DNA of 64,000 nt from an uncultured Gemmatimonadota bacterium (lineage in GTDB: Bacteria; Gemmatimonadota; Gemmatimonadetes; Gemmatimonadales; Gemmatimonadaceae): contig CADEFN010000006.1 in the NCBI GenBank assembly GCA_902826615.1, positions 186,001 to 250,000 of the forward strand, given 5' to 3'. The notes under the pieces were generated by a model, which saw nothing but the letters and a program-made list of their open reading frames with translations, had not been told where the DNA came from and did not search any database. Shown here in pieces: positions 44,666 to 52,501 of this stretch; position 1 is the stretch's first letter; each line of letters begins with the position of its first letter. Made by a program: the position numbers and the translations under genes.

Positions 44666-46942
44666 ATGCCGGTGCCGCGTGTGATGCACACAGCTTCTCC
44701 TCCTCCCGATGTGCCGCAGGCCGATGCGGCAGGGATCGAGGCACGTGTTGCCGATCTGTTGTCGAGGATGACGCTGGAAGAGAAGATCGGCCAGCTGGCG
44801 CAGGTCTCTGGCGGTCGTGATCACGTGCCGGACCACCTGCGGGATGCCATTCGTGAAGGCCGTGTGGGCGCCGTCCTCAATGAAGTGCACGTGGACGTGG
44901 TCAACGAGCTGCAGCGCATCGCGACCGAGGAGTCGCGCCTGGGCATCCCATTGCTCGTGGGGCGTGACGTGATTCACGGGTTCACAACCGTCTTCCCGAT
45001 CCCACTCGGCCAGGCGGCGAGTTTCGATCCGGATGGCGTGCAGCGTGCCGCGCGTGTGGCCGCCCTCGAAGCCGCGGCGCGCGGAATCAACTGGACCTTC
45101 GCGCCCATGATCGACATCTCCCGCGATCCGCGATGGGGGCGTGTTGCGGAGTCGTTAGGCGAGGATCCGTATCTCACGGCGACATTGGGCGCGGCCATGG
45201 TGCGTGGATTCCAGGGAGACCAATCATTGGGCCCCGGTCACCTGGCCGCCTGCGCCAAACATTTCGCAGGGTATGGCGCCTGCGAGAGCGGCCGTGACTA
45301 CGCCACGACCAGCATTCCCGAGCACGACCTCCGCAATGTGCATCTTCGTCCGTTTCACGCGGCGGTGCAGGCCGGAGTGGCGTCGATCATGACCTCGTTC
45401 AGCGACGTGAATGGTGTGCCCGCCACCGCCAACACCTTTCTGCTGACGCAGGTGTTGCGCGAGGAATGGGGCTTTGATGGCATGGTCGTGAGCGACTGGG
45501 ACTCCATCCGACAGCTCTCCGTGCATGGTCTCACCGAAGACGATCGCGGCTCGGCGCGCTTGGCGGCGTGCGCGGGAACCGACATGGAGATGGCGAGTCA
45601 CACCTACGCGCACCACCTCGCGTCGCTTGTACGAGATGGTGAGGTGCCGGAAGCGCGCATTGATGCCATGGCCGGGAATGTGTTGCGCACCAAGTTGCGA
45701 CTGGGGCTCCTCGAGCGGCCCTACACCAATCCAGCCGACTATCCGGCCGCGGCGAGTGCCGAACATCTGCAGGCAGCCCGTGATGCCGCTGCGGCGTGTA
45801 TGGTGCTCCTCAAGAACGAAGGGCACACACTCCCACTCGCTGCTGACCACCTCACCTCGCTGGCCATCATCGGCCCCCTGGCCGACGACGCCTACGAACA
45901 ACTCGGCACCTGGATCTTTGACGGCGACGCACAACACAGCGTCACCCCGCTCCGCGCCCTGCACGAACTGGTTGGGGATCGGGTCACACTGCGTTATGCA
46001 CGTGGATGCGCAACGACCCGCAGTCGCGACGATGCGGGATTCGCAGCGGCCGTGGAAACCGCCACACAATCGGATGCGGTGGTTCTCTTCCTTGGTGAAG
46101 AAGCCATTCTCTCGGGAGAAGCACACTGCCGCGCAGATATCGGTCTCCCCGGCAATCAGGAAGCTCTGGTGGAGGCCATCGCCGCCACCGGCAAACCCGT
46201 GATTCTTGTGCTCATGACAGGCCGTCCACTCGCCCTCGAGCGGGTCGCCGAGCGTTGTCATGCCATTCTCTGCGCCTGGCATCCCGGGACAATGGGTGGC
46301 CCCGCCATCGCCGACATTCTCTTCGGAAATGTCTCGCCATCGGCTCGTCTTCCGATCACCTTCCCGCGTGTCACGGGGCAAGTCCCCATCTACTACGCGC
46401 AGAAGGCCGGCGGCAAACCGCCCACACACGCTTCGTACATCCATATCGACAACATCGAGCCGCGTGCGCCACAACTCTCGGTGGGCAACACGTCCTTTCA
46501 CCTCGATGTGCTCTGGACTCCGCTCTGGCCTTTTGGGCACGGGCTGTCCTATACGACGTTCGAGTATCACGACATCAGCGTCAGTGCGGCCGTGGTTCCC
46601 ATGGAGGGCATGGTGACGGTCAGCGTTGAGGTGGTCAACACGGGACACCGCGACGGCGATGAGGTGGTACAGCTCTACATTCGCGACCTGGTAGCGTCGG
46701 TCACTCGGCCGGTGAAGGAGCTGCGAGCATACCGGCGCATCCATCTCACCTCGGGTGAGCGCCAGGTGATCGAATTCCACCTGACGGCTGCCGACCTCGC
46801 ATTTTATGGAGGCGCGATGCAGCGTATCACGGAACCCGGACGCTTCCGCGTCTGGATTGGCGGAAGTTCCGACGCGCAGCTCTACACCGAGTTCGAACTC
46901 AGGGGCGACACTCTCACGCTTCCGGCTTCTACCACATCATGA
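44666..46942 (+). CDS. GH3 beta-glucosidase with Fn3-like domain
   Basis: A 758-residue glycosidase of family 3. The N-terminal barrel (about 25-350) carries LLVGRDVIHG, AKHFAGYG and the nucleophile Asp277 in MVVSDWDS. The (alpha/beta) sandwich follows with LKNEGHTLPL, and an Fn3-like C-terminal domain with 'SVEVVNTGHRDGDEVVQLYI'. No signal peptide is seen, so it probably hydrolyses imported gluco-oligosaccharides in the cytoplasm. Starts at 44666 and 44684 are both possible; neither has a strong ribosome site. Overlaps the next GH3 gene by 4 bp. Confidence 0.88.
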   Translation: MPVPRVMHTASPPPDVPQADAAGIEARVADLLSRMTLEEKIGQLAQVSGGRDHVPDHLRDAIREGRVGAVLNEVHVDVVNELQRIATEESRLGIPLLVGRDVIHGFTTVFPIPLGQAASFDPDGVQRAARVAALEAAARGINWTFAPMIDISRDPRWGRVAESLGEDPYLTATLGAAMVRGFQGDQSLGPGHLAACAKHFAGYGACESGRDYATTSIPEHDLRNVHLRPFHAAVQAGVASIMTSFSDVNGVPATANTFLLTQVLREEWGFDGMVVSDWDSIRQLSVHGLTEDDRGSARLAACAGTDMEMASHTYAHHLASLVRDGEVPEARIDAMAGNVLRTKLRLGLLERPYTNPADYPAAASAEHLQAARDAAAACMVLLKNEGHTLPLAADHLTSLAIIGPLADDAYEQLGTWIFDGDAQHSVTPLRALHELVGDRVTLRYARGCATTRSRDDAGFAAAVETATQSDAVVLFLGEEAILSGEAHCRADIGLPGNQEALVEAIAATGKPVILVLMTGRPLALERVAERCHAILCAWHPGTMGGPAIADILFGNVSPSARLPITFPRVTGQVPIYYAQKAGGKPPTHASYIHIDNIEPRAPQLSVGNTSFHLDVLWTPLWPFGHGLSYTTFEYHDISVSAAVVPMEGMVTVSVEVVNTGHRDGDEVVQLYIRDLVASVTRPVKELRAYRRIHLTSGERQVIEFHLTAADLAFYGGAMQRITEPGRFRVWIGGSSDAQLYTEFELRGDTLTLPASTTS

Positions 46943-48747
46943 CACCAACAAACGACACACAGGCGTCCGCCGCATCGGTGGAATCACTCCTCGCCCGCAT
47001 GACGCTGGACGAAAAGCTCGGACAGATGATGCAACCCGAGCGCATGGCCGTCACGCCTGACGATGTCCGAACGCACTTTTTGGGTTCGATCCTGAGCGGC
47101 GGGGGATCGTGTCCGGGTGACAATCGCCCGAGTGACTGGATCGCGATGAATGACGCCTACTGGGCGGCGTCGATGAGCACCGAAGGGGGACGAACCCCTG
47201 TTCCACTCCTGTATGGCGTGGACGCGATTCATGGTCACGCCAATGTTCTGGGCGCGACGGTTTTTCCGCACAACATCGGTCTTGGGGCCACCGGCGATTC
47301 CGAGCTTCTCGAGCGCATTGCGCGAATCACGGCGCGTGAAGTGCTGGCGACCGGCGTTGACTGGACCTTTGCGCCAACCCTCGCCGTGGCCAACGATCTC
47401 CGCTGGGGACGGACCTACGAGAGTTACTCCGAAGATGCCTCCCTGGTCGCTCGTTATGCATCACGCTTTGTGCGCGGGCTGCAGGGCGATATGGGACGTG
47501 ATGGCGTGGTGGCATGCGCCAAACACTGGGTGGGTGATGGCGGGACCGATCTGGGATACGATCAGGGTGACACCATCCTCGACGAGGAAGCTCTCACCTC
47601 CACGCACATCGCACCCTATCTCCCGGCGCTCGCCGAGGGCGTGCTGACGGTGATGGCGTCGTTCAACAGCTGGAACGGCAACAAGTGCCATGGCCACCGA
47701 TACCTGCTCACCGATGTGCTCAAGGGACGTCTGGGCTTTTCGGGATTTGTCATTTCCGACTGGGATGGGGTGGACTACCTCCACGAGGACTACGCGACGG
47801 CCATCGCCATGGCGGTGAATGCTGGCGTGGACATGCTGATGGTCTCCGTGGAGTGGCGGGCCTGCCTTGCGCACCTCAAACAGCGTGTCGTGGATGGCAC
47901 CATCCCCATGGCGCGTATCGACGACGCGGTGCGTCGGATCCTCACGGTGAAAGAGCGCTTCGGACTCTTTGGCAAGGCGCGCCCTGCTGATCGGTACTGG
48001 TCACAGGTGGACTGCCTCGGCGCGGCGGACCATCGAGTGGTGGCGCGCGAAGCGGTGCGCAAATCACTGGTGTTGCTCAAGAACGACAACGCCATCCTGC
48101 CGCTCGCACCTGGCGCGAGAATTCTCGTGGCAGGAAGGAACGCCGACAACCTTGGTCACCAGTGTGGTGGTTTCACGGTCGCGTGGCAGGGGACCAGTGG
48201 CAACGAGTCTGTGCCAGGCGGCACCTCCATCTGGGGCGGCATTCGGGCGGCGGCCCCCGGTGCAACACTGAGCGTCGACGGCTCTGCTGCCAGCGCCGCG
48301 GCACACGATGTGGCCATCGTGGTGGTTGGTGAGCGACCCTACGCCGAAGGGATGGGTGACCTGCGAGGGCAGGAGACGATTGGAGCCGGTTCAGGTGCTG
48401 GTGGCAAAGCCAAACGACTGGCACCATACGGTGACTCTCTCTCTCTCAGTGTGTTGCACCCCGAAGACCTTGCCACCATTCGCGCCATTCGCGACAAGGG
48501 GATCCCGGTGGTGACGGTGCTGGTGTCGGGACGGCCGCTGGAAGTGAATGAGGAGCTGGCCCACTCTGCAGCGTTTGTCGCTGCATGGCTCCCGGGATCG
48601 GAGGGGGCAGGGGTGGCCGATGCGCTCTTTGGCACGCACCCCTTCCAGGGCACACTTCCCTTTGCGTGGCCGGCCACCGCCGAGGGCGCGACCTATCCGG
48701 CGCGCCGCGCGAGCTCGCTCTTTCCGTTGGGATTCGGCCTTCGCTGA
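46939..48747 (+). CDS. Second GH3 glucan glucosidase
   Basis: A 602-residue family 3 enzyme without the Fn3 domain, like exo-1,3/1,4-beta-glucanases. Motifs: LLYGVDAIHGH, CAKHWVGDGGT, nucleophile Asp274 in VISDWDGV, and LVLLKNDNAILPL. No signal peptide. Its start overlaps the previous GH3 stop (ATGA), so translation is coupled. It likely trims different oligosaccharides than its partner. Confidence 0.88.
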   Translation: MTPTNDTQASAASVESLLARMTLDEKLGQMMQPERMAVTPDDVRTHFLGSILSGGGSCPGDNRPSDWIAMNDAYWAASMSTEGGRTPVPLLYGVDAIHGHANVLGATVFPHNIGLGATGDSELLERIARITAREVLATGVDWTFAPTLAVANDLRWGRTYESYSEDASLVARYASRFVRGLQGDMGRDGVVACAKHWVGDGGTDLGYDQGDTILDEEALTSTHIAPYLPALAEGVLTVMASFNSWNGNKCHGHRYLLTDVLKGRLGFSGFVISDWDGVDYLHEDYATAIAMAVNAGVDMLMVSVEWRACLAHLKQRVVDGTIPMARIDDAVRRILTVKERFGLFGKARPADRYWSQVDCLGAADHRVVAREAVRKSLVLLKNDNAILPLAPGARILVAGRNADNLGHQCGGFTVAWQGTSGNESVPGGTSIWGGIRAAAPGATLSVDGSAASAAAHDVAIVVVGERPYAEGMGDLRGQETIGAGSGAGGKAKRLAPYGDSLSLSVLHPEDLATIRAIRDKGIPVVTVLVSGRPLEVNEELAHSAAFVAAWLPGSEGAGVADALFGTHPFQGTLPFAWPATAEGATYPARRASSLFPLGFGLR

Positions 48748-48771
48748 CCGGCCAAATCCCACACTAACACC

Positions 48772-48808
48772 CCGGGGCAGGTAGCCGTCAGGCGGTTGCC
48801 TGCCCCGG
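48772..48808. terminator. Strong terminator hairpin between the two glucan operons
   Basis: A 16-bp stem (CCGGGGCAGGTAGCCG with CGGTTGCCTGCCCCGG, two G-U pairs), loop TCAGG, followed by TTT on the plus strand. It lies at the meeting point of the convergent operons and overlaps the last codons of the transporter gene. It should stop the forward transcript. Confidence 0.65.
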
Positions 48809-50329
48809 TTTGCCACGCCGGCGCTCCAGTTCGTCGCGCACCTCGTGTGCCTTGGCCTCGGTGATGTTGTACGTCGCCAGCACCCAGATGGCGATGGCCG
48901 AGCAGACCGCCGGCACGCCAGCATCAAAGAGGCGCAGCAGGGTGATGGTGCGTTCGCCCTGTTCACCGGCGCGCGCCACATCGAAGCCGGTCGCGTTGAG
49001 GAGGTAGCCGCCGCCAGCAAGCGCGGCCGCCATTCCCAGCTTTACCACCCACCAGTAGATCGCGCCAAAGATCCCCTCACGCCGCTGGTGTGACTCGAGT
49101 TCATCCACGTCCACCACGTCGGCAATCATGGACCCCATGAGCGTGAACAACCCGCCAAGCCCGAATGAGAGCAGCGGCACCGGAACAAGAATCAGCAGCG
49201 GGTGCTCTGGGCTGTAGCAGAACCACTTGAGCACATACCCGACGATGGAAATGCCGGTGGAGACAAAGAAGGCCCGGCGCTTGCCGATTTTCGTCGCGAG
49301 CCAGGTGATGAAGAAGATGACGGCAAAAGTGGAGACGGCGCCGAGTGTGCCGGCATATCCAGCATAGCGTGCGCCCGCTTCCTGGTCACCGGCAAAGACG
49401 TAGTAAATGATGACGTACAGCTGGAACGACGAGATCATGATGAAGCTGTTGAAGACCAGGAAAGTGGCCGAACAGAGCTTCAGGAAAGGCCGCGACTTGA
49501 GAGTCGACGCAAACGTCCCGAAGAACTCGGAGATGTTGTGCTTGACGGCGTCCCATTTGGACACGGCCTTGGCGGTGGCGGCGTCGGCGACCTGCTGGAA
49601 TCGCTCGCGCAATGCCAGCGCCGGCACAATGCCCACCACAATCGCCAGCACGCCGATGGCGATCGCCAGACCACGGGCCCCCTGCACCTGATCGGGAAAC
49701 CAGGCCTTGTTGTTCATGATCCAGAGAAACCACGGTGACACGACGTAGGCGAGCTGACCGATGAAGTTCTGCACTCCCATCAGCCGCGTGCGTTCGTGAT
49801 AGTCCGGTGTCAGCTCGTAGCCGAGGGCCACCCACGGCGCGGCAAAGATGGTGTACCCGACGTAGAACACAATCGAGCCCACCAGAAACCAGGTGGCGTA
49901 GAAGGTCTCGGTCTTGCCGGCGGGCAGCTGCCAGAGCAGCGCGAAGGTGATGCCGGAGAGAATGGCGCCAACAAAGATGTAGGGACGCCGACGTCCCCAC
50001 CGCGAGCGGGTGTTGTCGGAGATGTGGCCCATCAGCGGGTCGATGAGCGCGTCGGTGAGCCGCGGCAGCGCGCCGAGGAGCCCGACCAGCGCCGGATCCA
50101 TCCCCAACCCGAGATTCAGGACGACGATCATGCCGCCGATCGCTGCGGCAAGCAGGTTGTTGACAAACGCTCCCATCCCGTAGGCCACCTTCTTCGGGAA
50201 GGAGATGCGGTCTTCAGGTTTGGTGTTGTAAACGATGAAGGGCTTGGCGGCGTCTTTCGATCCGAGCCGCGCATGCCATGCGGCGATCGCGGTGCGACCC
50301 CACGCGTTGAGGCGAGAGAAGGCGCTCAT
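48788..50329 (-). CDS. GPH-family sugar:cation symporter
   Basis: A 513-residue transporter with about twelve membrane helices. Family signs are 'KVAYGMGAFVNNLLAAAIGG' at the first helix, 'DALIDPLMGHISDNTRSRWGRRRPYI' in the loop after helix 2, and 'LGYELTPDYHERTRLMGVQN'. Glycoside-pentoside-hexuronide symporters import di- or oligosaccharides with Na+ or H+. It is the last gene of the reverse operon, with a 1-bp overlap (TGATG) with the GH16 gene, and probably imports the glucan fragments cut outside. Confidence 0.9.
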   Translation of the reverse strand: MSAFSRLNAWGRTAIAAWHARLGSKDAAKPFIVYNTKPEDRISFPKKVAYGMGAFVNNLLAAAIGGMIVVLNLGLGMDPALVGLLGALPRLTDALIDPLMGHISDNTRSRWGRRRPYIFVGAILSGITFALLWQLPAGKTETFYATWFLVGSIVFYVGYTIFAAPWVALGYELTPDYHERTRLMGVQNFIGQLAYVVSPWFLWIMNNKAWFPDQVQGARGLAIAIGVLAIVVGIVPALALRERFQQVADAATAKAVSKWDAVKHNISEFFGTFASTLKSRPFLKLCSATFLVFNSFIMISSFQLYVIIYYVFAGDQEAGARYAGYAGTLGAVSTFAVIFFITWLATKIGKRRAFFVSTGISIVGYVLKWFCYSPEHPLLILVPVPLLSFGLGGLFTLMGSMIADVVDVDELESHQRREGIFGAIYWWVVKLGMAAALAGGGYLLNATGFDVARAGEQGERTITLLRLFDAGVPAVCSAIAIWVLATYNITEAKAHEVRDELERRRGKPGQATA

Positions 50330-51114
50330 CAGCGGCGATAGATGCGAACCCAGTCCACACTCATCGTCTGCGGAAAGACGGTCGAACCATCAGGCGGGCC
50401 GACGTACCCACCACCCACCGCGAGATTCAGGATGATGTAGAAGGGGTGGTCAAAGACCCAGTCGCCCGGGACGTAGGTGCGTTTGATCTCGTGGTACAAC
50501 GTGCCATCCACCCGCCACTCGATGGAGGACTCATCCCATTCCACCGAGAACACATGGTAGGTGTCGTCAAAGCGGCCATTGTCCAGGGCAAAACGCCGGG
50601 TCATTCCTTTGCTGGCGGAGTAGCCCGGTCCATGCAGCGTGCCGTGTACCAGGCTGGGTTCCTGCCCGCGGTACTCGACGACGTCGATCTCGCCGGACTG
50701 CGGCCATCCCACAACATCCTCGTTGGCGCCCAACAACCAGAAAGCAGGCCAGATCCCTCGCCCTGACGGCATCTTGATGCGGGCCTCGAAGCGCCCGTAC
50801 TTGCGTTCGACCTTGCCCTGGGTGGTGATACGTGCCGAGGTATAGTTGCGCCCGCGGAAGCTCTCGAGACGGGCCGTGATGTTGAGGTGGCCGGCACCGT
50901 CGAGTGAGGCATTCGTCGCCCGGTCGGTGTCATACTCGAGCTGGGCATTACCCCAGTCTTCGCCGACGTCAAAACGCCAGTTGGTCTGGCTCGGCAGCGC
51001 ACCGGCCGCGCCGTTGAATTCATCTTCCCAGTCCAGCACCCAGGGGCCCGGGTCATCCTTGCATCCGGCGACGCTGGCCAGGGCGAGTGCGAAAAGGACG
51101 ACGCTTCTTTTCAT
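50329..51114 (-). CDS. GH16 beta-glucanase lipoprotein (laminarinase-like)
   Basis: A 261-residue enzyme. The signal FALALASVAGC has a good lipobox (Cys18). The jelly-roll carries the GH16 site GEIDVVEYRG with Glu142 (nucleophile), Asp144 and Glu147 (acid/base), preceded by 'FEARIKMPSGRGIWPAFWLLG'. This order is that of endo-1,3-beta-glucanases (laminarinases) and lichenases. As a lipoprotein it acts in the periplasm or at the outer membrane. ATG at 51114 is chosen because the lipoprotein signal starts there. Confidence 0.9.
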   Translation of the reverse strand: MKRSVVLFALALASVAGCKDDPGPWVLDWEDEFNGAAGALPSQTNWRFDVGEDWGNAQLEYDTDRATNASLDGAGHLNITARLESFRGRNYTSARITTQGKVERKYGRFEARIKMPSGRGIWPAFWLLGANEDVVGWPQSGEIDVVEYRGQEPSLVHGTLHGPGYSASKGMTRRFALDNGRFDDTYHVFSVEWDESSIEWRVDGTLYHEIKRTYVPGDWVFDHPFYIILNLAVGGGYVGPPDGSTVFPQTMSVDWVRIYRR

Positions 51115-51166
51115 GTCCGGGAGGTCTGGAGAGAGGCGCACAGGGCGCCGAAATGCAGCGGCTTGC

Positions 51167-52477
51167 CTAACGTGGCTTGACGCCAGGGAACAGGGACGGG
51201 TCTTTCAGGGCTGCGTCCAGCACCAGGGTGGCGGCGCCAAGCGCAATGGCGCGCGGCCCGAGCGCGCTGGTCATGATTTCACAGGTGGCGAGCGAACTCA
51301 CGAAGGTCCGGCGCAGCACCGTTTCGCGCAGCGGCACGAGCAGCCGCTCCCCTAGACGGGCAATGCCGCCCCCGATGATCACGGCGCCGGGGTTCATCAG
51401 GTTCAGCACACCAGCTACCGCAATCCCCAGGTACTCGGCGATGTCACGGGTCACTTGCACGGCGAGCGGGTCGTCGGCCAGGACGGCGTCTTCCCAGGTG
51501 GTAATGGTCAGCTCGCTCCGGTGCAGCACACTGTCCGGGTACTCGGGAAGGAGACGGCGCACCCGGTTCACCACGGCGCGCGCGCCAACAAAGGTCTGCA
51601 GGCAGCCGCGATTGCCGCAGTCGCAGGTGTCGCCCGAGAGATCGATGGTGAGGTGGCCGATTTCTCCGGCTACGCCACTGGCCCCGGCCGCAATACGACC
51701 CGACACCATGTGACCCGCACCAACACCCGTGGCCACCTTGATGTAGGTGAAGTCGTTGAAACGGCGCCCTTCACCCCACCACTGGTCGGCGAGTGCGCCG
51801 AGATTGGCGTCGTTGTCCACCAGCACCGGCACATTCCAGCGTTGGCCAAGGGACTCGAAGCCATGCCGACCCTTCCAGGCTGGAAGCACGTGCGTGGAGA
51901 GGCGCTCCTGATGACGCGGGTCGACGGGGCAGGGCACGGCGAACCCCAGACCTAACAGCTGCGTGCTGCTCCCGCCCCAGCGCGCGAGGCAACGGGTGCA
52001 CAGATCATCGATGAGCTGGCGCGTGCCTTCCGGGTCCTGACGCACGGGAAGGCTGGCACTTTCCCAGGCCAGAACCGCACCGCGGAGATCGGTCAGGACC
52101 ACCGACACGTGGGTGGCGCCCATGTCCACGCCGAGGATTACACAGGCCTCGTCTCTGAACTCGAGGACGATCGGGGGACGGCCTCCACTCGACTCTCCCT
52201 CACCCGCTTCGTCCACCAACCCCGTGGCGAGGAGGTAGGTGACGATCTCGGAAACGGTCGAACGTGAGAGTCCGGTGACACGAGCAATGTCTGCCCGTGA
52301 AATAGCCTTCTCCTTCCAGATGAGCCGGAGCACGGAGTCGGTCAGCGAGGCAGGGCGCCCCTCCTCGGCTGACTGGCGTGCTGGCGGTTTGGCGGGCGAA
52401 CGCCGCGTCGCATTCGCCGGCAACTCTCTGGACGGAGCCGCGAGCCCCGTCACACTACGCCTCTTGCGCTGGCCCAC
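51167..52477 (-). CDS. ROK-family transcriptional repressor (XylR/NagC type)
   Basis: A 436-residue regulator from a GTG start. A winged helix-turn-helix lies at about 45-100 ('AISRADIARVTGLSRSTVSEIVTYLL'). The ROK sugar-binding domain follows, with VDMGATHVSV (phosphate-1 loop), LVDNDANLGAL (substrate Asp) and the zinc motif CDCGNRGC. ROK repressors leave DNA when their sugar binds. It sits inside the reverse glucan operon. The matched 23-bp dyads in front of both operons are its likely sites. The stop TAG lies in a CGTTAGG heptamer. Confidence 0.9.
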   Translation of the reverse strand: MGQRKRRSVTGLAAPSRELPANATRRSPAKPPARQSAEEGRPASLTDSVLRLIWKEKAISRADIARVTGLSRSTVSEIVTYLLATGLVDEAGEGESSGGRPPIVLEFRDEACVILGVDMGATHVSVVLTDLRGAVLAWESASLPVRQDPEGTRQLIDDLCTRCLARWGGSSTQLLGLGFAVPCPVDPRHQERLSTHVLPAWKGRHGFESLGQRWNVPVLVDNDANLGALADQWWGEGRRFNDFTYIKVATGVGAGHMVSGRIAAGASGVAGEIGHLTIDLSGDTCDCGNRGCLQTFVGARAVVNRVRRLLPEYPDSVLHRSELTITTWEDAVLADDPLAVQVTRDIAEYLGIAVAGVLNLMNPGAVIIGGGIARLGERLLVPLRETVLRRTFVSSLATCEIMTSALGPRAIALGAATLVLDAALKDPSLFPGVKPR

Positions 52478-52501
52478 TCGGATCTCCGCGTCATGGTCGA
52501 C

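Noticed and set aside
45224-46780. Long open frame antisense to the GH3 gene
   Set aside because: Opposite a clear GH3 enzyme with intact catalytic motifs; no recognisable domain.
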